The notes: generated from the sequence alone by a model not told the origin. Counted from the stretch's first letter, positions 13,164 through 22,078 are shown. The stretch: DNA of 64,000 nt from Isoetes taiwanensis (GCA_021234155.1 JAJEKV010000004.1:6576109-6640108); one strand, 5' to 3'. Made by a program: numbers and translations.

Positions 13164-13185
13164 GAGTTTTCTTTTCCCTCTTTCT

Positions 13186-13193
13186 TTTCCCGC
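13186..13193 (+). promoter_or_regulatory. E2F site 2 upstream of ORC6
   Basis: TTTCCCGC is a perfect E2F consensus, about 70 bp upstream of the ORC6 ATG and 22 bp after site 1. Paired sites like this are common in S-phase gene promoters. Confidence 0.65.
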
Positions 13194-13262
13194 TTATTTC
13201 GACTCCAGCTGTGCAGATGAAATATGGGTATTTCCTTACCGCATGTGGTGGTGTTAGCGGAA

Positions 13263-14512
13263 ATGGATATAGTGGCGCTCCAGATGCGACTTGGTATGGA
13301 TCCCAACGAAGGCGTGGTTCGTAAGGCGCAAGAGTTACAGCGTCTCTGCAATGTCCATTTCAACTCTGCTTCTTTTGGCGTGGTGAATATACATTTACTT
13401 TTCTATTGTTCTCAATTGGTGAAACAAGTTCTCTTCGATTGTTTATTTTTACTTGACATATCCATATTGTGCCCGAATCCTTTCTGCAGAATGACATATG
13501 CAAGTCAGTTCTTTGCTTTGAGCTTGCCTGCACAGCGTGAGTATTTTTTTACTTAAAATCTAGTTTCTTATTATGCTCAAGTTTTAAATCTTGCAATTTG
13601 ATTGCATTCAGATTGCATGTGCCTTTTAATCGAAACAGAGCTGCAAGGATCGCTGGCCTTTTAGAGAAGACATACAGCAGATCACTAAACCTAATGCAAA
13701 ATGCACTTGATCTCAGGTCAGATTAATTAAATGCTTAAATTACTTTCTTGACAGCAGACCAAATTTTGTTTATTGTATGCAGACCTAAGCTAGATGTAAG
13801 GGAACTGGCCATAAAATTTGGTTGTGTAAGATTGGTCAGTATTGTAAATCGAAGTTTAGCAATGTAAGCATGTCTGCCTTCCTCTTTGTTTATATAAACA
13901 TGCAGCTTACTTGTGGTTAAATTTGTGCAGTTACAAAGAACGATTCGTAACATCTCTTCCTGCAGCTAGACGAAAGTCGGCTGATTTTAGTCGGCCAATA
14001 TTTATAGCAGTGGCATTTTATCTATGTGCTAGAAAATATAAGGTATGTGCTCAAGTTAGTGTATGGCATGCATCAGGTTTACCAGTCTGATTCAGCGTCA
14101 ATGCAGCTTAAAGTAGACAAAAGTAAGATCCTACAAGCCTGCAGTTCCTCAGAGAGTGAATTCAACAATGTAAGTTATAATAATCATGTAATGTAGTAGC
14201 TTTAGCATGTATCAACGGATTAAAAACTTAATTTTATGCAGATTGTCTCATCTATGACAACACTATGTGGAGATACCTTTGCAACAACCACTCAAAATAA
14301 AGTTCCAACTGCTATTCTAAACAGCAGTCGTAAGAGAAAATTAAACAATACTGGAGCTAATTTGGAAAAATCAGAAGACACTGATTCTACTGTATGCATA
14401 CTTTCAATTAAGCTTTTCCAAGCTTTAGAAAATATTAGTAATTGTTTTTATTATGCAGGTTACAAGCTCAAAAAAAGTACCAAGGATGCAGTCTACAGAG
14501 CTTGGGCTATAG
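13263..14512 (+). CDS. ORC6: Origin recognition complex subunit 6 (eight exons)
   Basis: ORC6 is the smallest subunit of the complex that marks replication origins in the nucleus. I placed exons by plant GT/AG borders and homology: 13263-13382, 13490-13536, 13612-13716, 13783-13863, 13931-14042, 14107-14169, 14242-14391 and 14459-14512. All junctions keep frame and give about 243 residues. Recognisable segments are VVRKAQELQRLCNVHFNSAS, KTYSRSLNLMQNAL, LDVRELAIKFGCVRLVSIV, RRKSADFSRPIFIAVAFYLC and LKVDKSKILQACSS, matching the TFIIB-like repeats of plant ORC6. An in-frame upstream ATG at 13224 exists, but MDIVALQ matches the family start better. The C-terminus is shorter than in other plants (usually about 285 residues), so a further exon may have been missed. 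Two E2F sites sit upstream. Confidence 0.85.
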
Positions 14513-15019
14513 CGTTGTGCCTGTTTGTTGTCATTTTTTCAGTTGAACATCATTCCTTTTAAGGCTAGAGCACCATTCAGCGCGGCCTTTTAAAGGCAAA
14601 TGTATATCAAATTGTATAGACATTCTTGGAATCTGCATAGCAAATTGCTATGTTTTGTTGCTCAATTTAAAACAAAGTTCATTCTTTCTATTAGCTTCTA
14701 TATAATTAAAAGGATGAGATGGAACAGACAATGCTCCATTATGTGGAAAGAACATTTTTCTCGATCTCAAGAGTCATTCATACAAGCACCATTGCACACA
14801 CCTTCCAATTCATTCATGTCCCACATTCAAAATAGCATTTTGATCGCCCATTGCATTTTGCACTGCCCATTGTTTTCATGTTCAACTATTACTTTTGCAT
14901 TATTGCAATTCTCTAGATTCCCGTAAATATATAAAAAACCACAAAGCTAACTACATAGAAACTTTTACATCCACATAATAGACAGCCAGACATCATTCAA
15001 ACCGGGCAGATAGGAGAGA
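14513..15019. other. ORC6 3' flank
   Basis: AT-rich, with no coding frame or repeat I can name. It probably includes the ORC6 3' UTR, or a missed terminal exon. Confidence 0.35.
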
Positions 15020-15035
15020 GGGCGAACATGAATTA

Positions 15036-15038
15036 TTA

Positions 15039-15070
<32 letters not shown>

Positions 15071-15175
15071 TTTTTTTTCTTTTGGAAGGCACGGTTGTTG
15101 GGACTTGCACCCCCCACATCTCCCACCCGATGGTAGCCAGTGGGTTTTGAACCCCAAAACCCACTGGCTACCATC
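15036..15175 (-). mobile_element. tRNA-derived SINE with foldback head
   Basis: On the minus strand, TAGCCAGTGGG resembles a Pol III A box and GGTTCAAAACC a B box. A body of about 100 bp follows, then an A-rich AAAT/AAT tail (the T-rich ATT/ATTT run at 15036-15070 on the plus strand). A perfect 16-bp target duplication, GGGCGAACATGAATTA, flanks it at 15020-15035 and 15176-15191. The head forms a perfect 24-bp inverted repeat with a 5-base loop (15126-15178). A second copy at about 28977-29135 arose with the larger duplication. Confidence 0.65.
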
Positions 15176-15289
15176 GGGCGAACATGAATTAATTTTTAAC
15201 ATCCAGAAAGACCAAAAAAGGTCATGGAACGCATATGATGGCATCTTATTTTTACTCTAACAAGTTCCATAATTTCATCTACATGTTCG

Positions 15290-15900
15290 TTTGCCCCGCC
15301 AGAATCTGTACTACTATTGCAAAGGTTTTTGACACAATGCCTCGGGAAAAGCTGTGGGAAAGATTGAAGTAGTTAAAGGCCCTTGTGAATTTGCAAAAAA
15401 AATATTATGAGACATGCTGAGGCCGCAGGCACCGTCAGGACAACATGTCAATAATAGTATTGGGGTATGCCAGGGATGCCCACTCTCTTCAAAGATGTCT
15501 GATCTCTATATTGACCAATTCGAACGGTGACTTGTTGAACACGGGGAAACAGCGGTTAGCTTGTGCGCCAAAATATTAGGTAGCTCATATGTGCTGATGA
15601 TGTGGACATCTTAGCCTACACCTCGAATGACATGCAACGCCATCTAGATGCCCTGGGGCCACTGGAATGCGGATTAATTTGGGCAAGACTAAGATACTGC
15701 TCATCCTCGCGAGTCAAGACCTCTACTTTCACGTCAGGGGCAAAATGTGGAGCTAGTACACACCTACAAGTATTTGGGCATAGAGTTTCCTTCTACCACA
15801 TACTGGGACAATCCTATTGGGTTACGAGTGGCAGTGGGCTGGATGGCATTGTATATAATGCAGCTCAATAGTTAAAAGGCGAAGAACTGTATGACTGGGC
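15290..15900 (+). pseudogene. LINE reverse transcriptase remnant (copy 1)
   Basis: Across shifting frames the sequence gives FDTMPREKLWERLK (RT palm), a GVCQGCPLS-like block near 15465-15485 and ADDVDILAYTSNDMQRHLDA at about 15595-15650. These are the order and spacing of a non-LTR RT. Many stops; no function remains. A near-identical copy is at 29254-29875. Confidence 0.65.
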
Positions 15901-15908
15901 CAATCAAT

Positions 15909-16668
15909 TGTGACGGCCCGTGCTCGTATATGATGCCCCGATCGTATAAGAACCGGAGATTCCCTCCTGCCAACTAAGCATGCCAACACGAGGATGCCCA
16001 TCTGACGTCAGACTCTTGATGGTGAGCAAGAATCTGACGGGGAAGAATGGACGTGTCATTCATCCCATCTCCCTCGGGATCGACCTAGCTGCAAAAGTGC
16101 ATAACATAAGTACAACACATCACATCAATACATATTCACCTCGAAGGGTGGGATCACTATACCAACATAGCATCTGAAATGACAAACGACAATAACATCA
16201 ACAAATGGGGAATCCTACCCAAGGCTCAAACTCAAGGGGATTGACTGAGAGCTTGGGATATCCAGAAGTCAATGCAAATAGAATTCATGGCAATTGATTT
16301 AGTTGGGATTTAGTTGGCATAGAACATGGTCGTTGGGTAGTCCACTATATCCGCCCCTCCTATGCATACTTTGCAGATAGGCTAATAAGTCTTGGAGCTT
16401 GACCGTAGCCTGCCGGGTGCATAGTTAGAGGGACTACTCCTGGGTTGCATCTCCCCAGCCCCGATGAGGCAGGAGGGGATCACTCCCCTCCAGAAGGTCC
16501 ATGCCAACTACAAGCGAGCTAGAGGGTGTCATGCACGTACATGACTTGAACCCCACTGAGGTGATGCATAACCCAGGAGATGTCGAGCCTATACCTTGCC
16601 CACACTCAGTGGCAAGATATTAGGCCTAGCCCACAATGCTCCCTGGCCGTCGCTACGCATCAGAGGGA
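15909..16668 (+). repeat. LTR, TGTGACGGCCCG family, left part
   Basis: Begins TGTGACGGCCCG and continues to CGCTACGCATCAGAGGGA at 16668, where the 11.7-kb element interrupts it. The remainder resumes at 28337. The uninterrupted copy is at 29879-30850. Confidence 0.7.
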
Positions 16669-16699
16669 CATTAGGGCGGATTTGGAGTCTCAAAATGGC
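16669..16699 (+). repeat. Left terminal inverted repeat
   Basis: 31 bp starting CATTAGGGCGGATTTGG and ending CAAAATGGC. One mismatch (A versus G at position 18) to the right repeat. Confidence 0.85.
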
Positions 16700-17133
16700 T
16701 CATATCTTGGGTTAAAGATTTCCACGTCAGATTTGCCACGACCAATCAGGTTTGCGCCTTTTTTACGAAAGTCAGTATTAGTTGGCAGGTAGAAGGATGA
16801 GCAGGCTTACTTGGCATCCACATGGCGTATTTTCATAGGGGATGCCTGTGCTTTTGTTGCAACCATTTTAATGGCCCATATTTTTCGGGAGTCACTTCGC
16901 CGCCCAAAATAATGGTGACTTTGGCCGCCTACTGTCAGCGTCACCAACCCCCTTGTCAAATTTTGGGGCCAAACTTAAGATCTTGTCACTCCGGCCTCTA
17001 CGTGCATCATCCTCTCGCCTTCACTCCTCATCCGCAATCCATGTCTCCTATAATTTACGTGTTCTTGCCTCATTTACGTAACTCCCAAGGTGAAGAAGTG
17101 GGAGGTTTTGTCTCAATAGGTTAGGGGGTGAGT
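16700..17133. other. Left subterminal region of the element
   Basis: Non-coding as far as I can see. The first 40 bp retain partial inverted similarity to the right end (TTCCACGTCA). It may hold the promoter of the first ORF and transposase-binding sites, but I see no clear motif array. Confidence 0.35.
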
Positions 17134-17352
17134 ATGCCGCCATCAACGAGGGGCGAAAGCATAGAGTTAAGTGACAAAGGCGATCGGGCGTCTTGGACAC
17201 ATTGGATAGGTAGGATAAAAGAGTTCAAGTTGAATTCTAGCGGCCGGAAAGTGGAAAGTATAACAATACGACATGCATATACCCCTTCCGATATGGCCAA
17301 AGAGGTAATCTCCACCAAAAACAAATTCCCAAAATTGCCCGCAAAATGGTAA
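17134..17352 (+). CDS. Small ORF with BAH-like segment
   Basis: A 72-residue frame from ATG 17134 (an in-frame GTG lies two codons upstream). The middle reads WTHWIGRIKEFKLNSSGRK, then ESITIRHAYTPSDMAKEV. This matches the strand pattern of BAH (bromo-adjacent homology) domains, W-I-G-R-I-...-G-K-...-V.W.Y.PED, which read modified histones and nucleosomes. It is far shorter than a whole BAH domain (about 120 residues), so it is a fragment or a chance resemblance. A hairpin begins 12 bp after the stop, as with other genes in the element. If the BAH reading holds, its position near a histone H3 gene is notable. Confidence 0.4.
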   Translation: MPPSTRGESIELSDKGDRASWTHWIGRIKEFKLNSSGRKVESITIRHAYTPSDMAKEVISTKNKFPKLPAKW

Positions 17353-17363
17353 CCACCTTAATC

Positions 17364-17433
17364 GGATCACACGACGCCGAAGCTATCATCGCCTACTTAA
17401 TGCGTAGAGATAGTTTCGGCGTCGGTGATCTCC
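17364..17433. terminator. Intergenic hairpin A1
   Basis: The arm GGATCACACGACGCCGAAG (17364-17382, extending to GCTATC) pairs with GATAGTTTCGGCGTCGGTGATCTCC (17409-17433), with a loop of about 20 bases. It starts 12 bp after the preceding stop. Same core as the other hairpins in this element. Confidence 0.65.
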
Positions 17434-17490
17434 TTTATCTTTTCATTTCTTTTCGTTGACACGTGTTTACAAACAAATTTATTGTGCGGG

Positions 17491-17995
17491 TTTATGTTTA
17501 TCGACGTCGTGGATGTCATTCCTACCGAAAGTATTAGTAGTGTACTTGTCGTGTATCACATAGACATCGGAATTGTCCTTTTCCAAGGTATGGATGCCGT
17601 GACCTTGCGGGTATAGGCATCCGGTTTTACTTGACATGATTATAACGTAAAGGTCGAAAATCGAGCTTGAGGCGGTTGAATTGCCCTCTTTAAGTGAACT
17701 TTGTAAGCCACGGACTAATGAGAACAATGTAATTGCAATGAAGAAATGCCCGGGGCCGACGAGGTGCAAGCGGAATGTCCAAAACGGAGGCGTGAGGATG
17801 AGTTTCAAAATCTTCACACCGTTTGAGGTATTTGCTAACATATTCCGGATGGCGCAGGAAGTTCAAAAGCTCAAGACACATATAATGCTTTCTCCCCCCT
17901 TCCGATTTTGTGGATGGCTTATTTTTGGTTCCGACCTAGGATGTTCGATTCCACGAATCATCCGGTCAACTAACAGAGTGCCGCGTAGTTAAGTC
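17491..17995 (+). pseudogene. Degraded ORF, unrecognised
   Basis: Short open stretches in several frames: a 41-residue frame beginning MFIDVVDVIPTE at 17491, and a frame near 17681-17992 containing RMSFKIFTPFEVFANIF and AQEVQKLKT. Stops and frame changes break it. It lies between hairpin A1 and the ubiquitin-like ORF and has no hairpin of its own. I do not recognise it. Confidence 0.3.
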
Positions 17996-18133
17996 CTCCT
18001 TTAAGTTCAGGTACTTTCTTCCAAAACAATATTTATACGTTAATTTCAACTAGAACGAAGGAAACGTAAAAAAAAGAGGTCGCACAACTTTTTGGGAGCC
18101 GTTTGAGGACCATAAATGCATTAACTCGATGCG

Positions 18134-18346
18134 GTGGATATTCAAGTATGGCGAGGGGAGGAAGTCATTTATACAGCCACCATGGAAATCGAATGGCCAT
18201 TATCAGAGCTAAGAGTGCTAATGGAGACAGAGGAGATTGCTAATGACTTCCATTATTTCATTGATGGCATTAGGGTTGGTTACAGGCAAGAGGGAAATGT
18301 AAAGTTTAGTGAGTTCGCGATCAACAAGAAATTGTCTATCGCCTAG
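18134..18346 (+). CDS. Ubiquitin-like small ORF (possible)
   Basis: A frame of about 70 residues. It opens after a stop with GTG at 18134; the first ATG is at 18182, so the true start may be lost. The pattern is beta-grasp-like: an opening strand IQVWRGEEVIYTATMEIEW, a helix LSELRVLMETEEIA, then DFHYFIDGIRV, and KFSEFAINKKLSIA, which parallels the LSDYNIQKESTLHL end of ubiquitin. Length is close to ubiquitin's 76. There is no terminal diglycine, so conjugation is unlikely in this form. The resemblance is by eye only; structure prediction would settle it. Confidence 0.35.
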   Translation: MDIQVWRGEEVIYTATMEIEWPLSELRVLMETEEIANDFHYFIDGIRVGYRQEGNVKFSEFAINKKLSIA

Positions 18347-18376
18347 CGCTTTGAATCTCGGTTTTTTATTTGTGTT

Positions 18377-18435
18377 TTTGTCCGATGTTTTTTTAGGGTT
18401 CCGTATTTTGTCCGATATTTTTTTAGGGTTCCGTA
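18377..18435. repeat. 30-bp direct repeat, two copies
   Basis: TTTTGTCCGAT(G/A)TTTTTTTAGGG then TTCCGTA occurs twice with a 30-bp period, in the spacer before the H3 gene. Confidence 0.7.
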
Positions 18436-18530
18436 CAATTATTTAAAAAAGTTACCATCATATTTTACTTTAACTTCTATTTTTTACTATTTATCTCTTG
18501 CCAGTTGTCTATTTTTGTCAGTGTTCGTAG

Positions 18531-18537
18531 TATAAAG
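18531..18537 (+). promoter_or_regulatory. TATA box of the H3 gene
   Basis: TATAAAG lies 26 bp before the H3 ATG, which implies a very short leader compared with the other genes of the element (about 95 bp). Confidence 0.45.
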
Positions 18538-18556
18538 CGCCATCCGCTGAGAAGCC

Positions 18557-19396
18557 ATGGCAAGAACTAAGCAAACCGCAAGGACCCATCCAGGGGGTGT
18601 AAGGCCAGGTGATTACATTGGTCCGCCTCCTTCATCCACATCTGAATAATCTGAAGTCTCTGATAGAGATTCTCCTCCTCCGACCATGCCTAACAGAAGA
18701 TCCGGAAAAGAAATCCGCATGACAGACGATGGGAGAAGCAGCTCGGGAGTAAGTAGGGAGGTGCACTCCGGTTCGCAGACGGAGGATGAAAATGTGAGAG
18801 ACCGGCGAGCAGAATATGACGTCGGATTAATTATTGGGCAGCCGCCTCTTGCTCTTCCTGCTCCTCTTGCTCCTCCTGTGGATGCGCCAGGACATTCAAA
18901 TCAAAGGAGGAGGCCCAACGCCAGAAAGGGGAAGGCGACCAGAAATGTGAGGAGACGGCCGGAAGAGTCGGCCGAGCAACAGCCGGCCGAGCCTGCAAAT
19001 GCTGGGGTGGGTGAGGGTAGTGGCCGGAAGCGGAAGACGAAGCCTGGCATTAAAGCGCTTCGCGAGATTAAGAAGTATCAGAAGAGCACTGAGATGGTCA
19101 TTTCGCGTCTCCCATTTGCCAGGCTCGTGAAAGAGATTCTGCAAGAGTGTGGTGCGATACATCATACCAGTTACAGAATTCAAGCAACTGCCTTAAATGC
19201 TCTTCAAATGGCTTCGAAAGCAGTTGGTGTCGGTCTGTTCGAGGACTCGCAGCTTGCAGCAATACATGCCAAGCGGGTGCCTGTCATGCCCAAGGACATG
19301 CGCCTGGTCTTACGCATAAGAGATCCCGAGTACTATGGTCAAAATTTTATGGCTGAATACAACAAGAAGAAAGACCCCCCAGAAAAAAGGCCGTGA
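18557..19396 (+). pseudogene. Divergent long-tailed histone H3, one in-frame stop
   Basis: The frame from ATG 18557 gives 279 codons with a single TAA at codon 31 (18647-18649). The protein opens MARTKQTAR, identical to the histone H3 tail, but continues THPGG: K4 is kept and K9 is lost. A disordered, basic and proline-rich linker of about 120 extra residues follows. Residues about 162-256 are an H3 fold: [28 protein letters not shown], then [16 protein letters not shown] and [13 protein letters not shown]. Loop 1 is four residues longer than in canonical H3, a trait seen in centromeric H3. The gene has no introns. A start at 18686 after the stop would give 236 residues without the mimic. H3 would enter nucleosomes in the nucleus; whether this one can is unknown. 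A hairpin follows 132 bp after the stop. Confidence 0.85.
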
Positions 19397-19527
19397 AGTG
19401 CCTTTGTATTTTTTTCATATGTATAATATTCTTTAATGTAATGGCTTTATAAGCTTAATCTCTTAGTACATTTCTTTCTTAGAAACCTAGGTTGCACTTT
19501 GTATTTTTTTTTTAATGTTATACGTGA

Positions 19528-19597
19528 GGATCACACGACGCGCAGAAAGCATTGTGCTTTTTTTTTTGCACATAGTAGTTTTCGCGTCGTGTGATCC
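19528..19597. terminator. Intergenic hairpin A2 (after H3)
   Basis: GGATCACACGACGCG (19528-19542) and CGCGTCGTGTGATCC (19583-19597) are perfect 15-bp inverted arms with a 40-base loop. Confidence 0.7.
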
Positions 19598-19622
19598 AAC
19601 CCTAACCCTAACCCTAACCCTA
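19598..19622. repeat. Telomere-like (CCCTAA)4 repeat
   Basis: Four CCCTAA units (AACCCTAACCCTAACCC...) directly abut the right arm of hairpin A2. The unit is the six-base TTAGGG type, not the usual seven-base plant TTTAGGG. Confidence 0.75.
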
Positions 19623-19624
19623 AA

Positions 19625-20080
19625 ATGTACGAACAAATCTCCTTTCATAATCGACAACGGCTACTTGAGTTCGTGGACATATATTTTACCGCTCCTAAAC
19701 ATCTTCTTGCTTTAGTCGCTAGTCAGCCGCCATGGATTGTTATGTGAAGTTCCCGAATGGTATGCATCCGCCCCACATGACAACGAGGAAGTTCGCGCCG
19801 ACCGCGATTTATCCGCTTCTATTGCAAGGAGTTGGACATCATGGCAAACAAGAAGCGAGCTTGGATGCTATCGCGAGGTTGCTTTAGCTTTCAAATAGGA
19901 CCGCTTGGTCTCGGCCAAGACGCCCTTTGCGTGATGTCCCCGCTCGTGGATTCCAAAACCAGCTCTAGAGGAAGCGGCTTCCCATTTGCAAGCAAAAAAG
20001 ATGTTTTTCAAGAATGCTTTAACAACGGGCTCCTCCCCGGCTGCGTCCTTGTACTTAAGAAGGTAACTTATTTCTCTTTG
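19625..20080 (+). pseudogene. Degraded ORF Y
   Basis: A 40-residue frame from ATG 19625 (MYEQISFHNRQRLLEFVDIY...) is followed, in other frames, by MHPPH and later KPALEEAASHLQAKK and FKNALTTGSSPA, interrupted by stops. It appears to be a decayed gene between H3 and X. No family recognised. Confidence 0.3.
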
Positions 20081-20169
20081 CCGCTTTGCATTTGCTAGTT
20101 ATTGCATTCGCCGGCAAACCGAAGATACACCGGAAACAATGAAATCTTTAAGCCAAGGGGGGTCGGGTT

Positions 20170-21057
20170 ATGTGTGATGATGCTGACTATGACGTAGAAA
20201 TGGAGATAGATCTACAAGAAGAAGAGCAAGAATGTAGGAGTTTTAGCTTCGACGCACTGGCCTTGGGTGAACCAGAGGAGGAAGATGATTCTGAAGGTGA
20301 TGAGGATGAGGATGAGGATGAGGATGAAAAGAAGTTGTCTGACATAACACCAATTTTAGTGGAAGGCAAAGAATACTTATTGCTAAGTGATATACTGAGG
20401 AACCCGTCTTTGTTACGAATGTGTGCTAGGGAAGACGAGCTTATCAGTACCTTGGCCGAATGGGTAAACCTAGGCCTAGATTTTGAAGAGGATTTGGACA
20501 AAGAGATGTTTGAAGTGTCTTCTTATACCGGCAATGCTATAAAGCTTAAAGAAGCCTATGAGAGGCTGGAGTCTCGATTTGCTCAAGAGAAGGCGAATCT
20601 ACCAACGGAAGAAGAATTCCAGCGTCTCCGTGCAAAACTGCCAACAGGATCTACAGGTTTGGCAGGCCCTTCAGTCAATCGCGGCAGCATAAGCCTCATA
20701 GATGAGGAGAAATGTGAAGAAGATAAGCTTGATGGTTCTTATTTGTGGGAAATAGATGATTTTTCTTGCCGACATGCACGCGGGGGACAGGAAAGATTGA
20801 AGGACTCCACATTGTTACGATATATCTCAAGATTCGTTAATGGAGAGATAATCGTCTTCAGCAGAACTTTCAGTCCAAAAGGTGCAGAGTTTGTCTATTA
20901 CATCCGTGCATTATGCATGTTCGGGAACCATTCCCAATTGGCATCAAACACTGAATGGGTGATAGCAATTCGGCGGGATGTTGTGTTACAATATTTTGAC
21001 GACCAAGCCGGTCTGCGGGCGAGCAATATGTTAAATTTTTTAGTCTGGCCGGCTTGA
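20170..21057 (+). CDS. Acidic protein X
   Basis: An intact 295-residue frame without introns. Residues 1-56 are strongly acidic, with EEEDDSEGDEDEDEDEDEKK at about 36-55, like the acidic tails of histone chaperones. A conserved block follows: DITPILVEGKEYLLLSDIL (58-76). The C-terminal third contains LLRYISRFVNGEIIVFSRTF, then SPKGAEFVYYIRALCMFGNH. Both blocks recur in the second cluster (51354-52292: VIIEGQKYLLLHDI, and IAVIHPQFSPRGEEGVFMF), so this is a conserved partner of the MARTKQTAR protein. A histone-binding role is inference from the acidity and the pairing. Two hairpins follow it. An apparent serine-rich ORF on the other strand is only the antisense of the acidic tract. Confidence 0.7.
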   Translation: MCDDADYDVEMEIDLQEEEQECRSFSFDALALGEPEEEDDSEGDEDEDEDEDEKKLSDITPILVEGKEYLLLSDILRNPSLLRMCAREDELISTLAEWVNLGLDFEEDLDKEMFEVSSYTGNAIKLKEAYERLESRFAQEKANLPTEEEFQRLRAKLPTGSTGLAGPSVNRGSISLIDEEKCEEDKLDGSYLWEIDDFSCRHARGGQERLKDSTLLRYISRFVNGEIIVFSRTFSPKGAEFVYYIRALCMFGNHSQLASNTEWVIAIRRDVVLQYFDDQAGLRASNMLNFLVWPA

Positions 21058-21236
21058 CTCACCCAAGGTTGGAAGCTGGGGTCGATAACATGGAAGTCAT
21101 TGCCTTGTTGGATCAGTGCGGCAGGGGATTGAAAGAGCATGAAATTGACGACGAAGCTTGAAAAATTGGAAGTTATATATTTTCCAACTTGTATCGGTAA
21201 AATTATTTATGTATAGATTGTATTACCGAAATTACT

Positions 21237-21242
21237 AATAAA
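21237..21242 (+). promoter_or_regulatory. Poly(A) signal after X
   Basis: AATAAA about 22 bp before hairpin A3, consistent with transcript ends at the hairpin. Confidence 0.4.
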
Positions 21243-21263
21243 AATTATTTTATTTGTATTTAT

Positions 21264-21327
21264 TCACACCACGCGAAATACATCAGTCTGATTTTCTGTC
21301 ATATCTAGGTTTTCGCGTCCTGTGATA
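21264..21327. terminator. Intergenic hairpin A3
   Basis: TCACACCACGCGAAA pairs with TTTCGCGTCCTGTGA with two mismatches. It lies 207 bp after the X stop. Confidence 0.6.
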
Positions 21328-21381
21328 TTTCTCTCGAAGAAATGAAATATTATTGGAAAAAAACAATTAATTTATTTATTC

Positions 21382-21442
21382 CTACGACGCAAGAAGCAAC
21401 GGTCCATTTTCCTGACCGACGGCATCCTTCGCGTCGTGTGAC
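21382..21442. terminator. Intergenic hairpin A4
   Basis: CCTACGACGCAAGAAG and CCTTCGCGTCGTGTGA form an imperfect stem. It sits upstream of the first coiled-coil gene's TATA box rather than after a stop, so a pure terminator role does not explain it. Confidence 0.5.
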
Positions 21443-21465
21443 TCAAGCTACTACGAAATCTATGT

Positions 21466-21472
21466 TATAAAT
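21466..21472 (+). promoter_or_regulatory. TATA box of coiled-coil gene 1
   Basis: TATAAAT, 96 bp upstream of ATG 21562. Confidence 0.6.
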
Positions 21473-21561
21473 GGAAGACCTATGTCCACTTTGACCTTCG
21501 ATCGCCTTCCGCCTTCTGCTCATCTTCTACTTCCGGCTTATGCCTTCCGCCTTCTGCTCCG

Positions 21562-21981
21562 ATGGCATCTTCATCTTCCTCTAGCAAGCGACCACGCCAA
21601 GATAGCACTCCCCAGCGCCCAGAGCTGCCCGTGGACATCACCCTTGCAGTGGTGATGAAGAGATTCAAGGAGATCCACGATGAAAACAGCCGTCTCGTTG
21701 CCAAGAATATGGAGGCGGTCGACAGATTAGCCTTCACGAGGGCGCTGCTGCATGAGTGAGACATTGAGCTCGCGGAAACATTCACCATGTACCAAGAGGC
21801 GACTAGCCGCAGAGCCGAGGCAGTTGAAACTGCTCACAGTATTTCGCAGGCCTTAGAAGATATGGAGAAGAAGCTCCGAGCTGCGGAGGATGAGAACGCA
21901 GCCTTACGGCTTCAGCTACAGGACCATGAAAATCAGCTAGACGATGATGAAAATCAGCTAGAGGATCATGAAGATCCCTAG
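21562..21981 (+). pseudogene. Coiled-coil protein CC1, one in-frame stop
   Basis: 139 codons from ATG 21562, with a TGA at codon 66 (21757-21759). The tandem copy CC2 has CGA there, so this is a recent nonsense change. The protein begins MASSSSSSKRPRQ, followed by a family block ELPVDITLAVVMKRFKEIHD. The rest is a long charged coiled coil with a heptad-like EDMEKKLRAAEDENAALRLQ and a short QLxDDE/QLEDHE repeat at the end. One of four paralogues in a row (CC1-CC4). Function unknown; the length and coil suggest a small oligomer. Confidence 0.7.
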
Positions 21982-22078
21982 CCGTTGTATCTATCTATTT
22001 TTTGCTTCAAAAAAAAGTTTTCTCTATTTTTTGCTTCTATCTATCCTCTTGTTCCAATGTATGTTCTGTTTTATTAAA

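Noticed and set aside
16822-17124. 100-residue ORF near the left end
   Set aside because: Composition is unlike a protein family, it overlaps subterminal DNA, and it has no hairpin, promoter or homologue in cluster B.
18557-19396. Ordinary host H3 retrocopy
   Set aside because: The long linker, lost K9, longer loop 1, flanking hairpin and location inside a TIR element do not fit a simple retrocopy.
20187-20501. Minus-strand serine-rich ORF
   Set aside because: It is the antisense of the acidic GAT/GAG tract of protein X and has no independent support.
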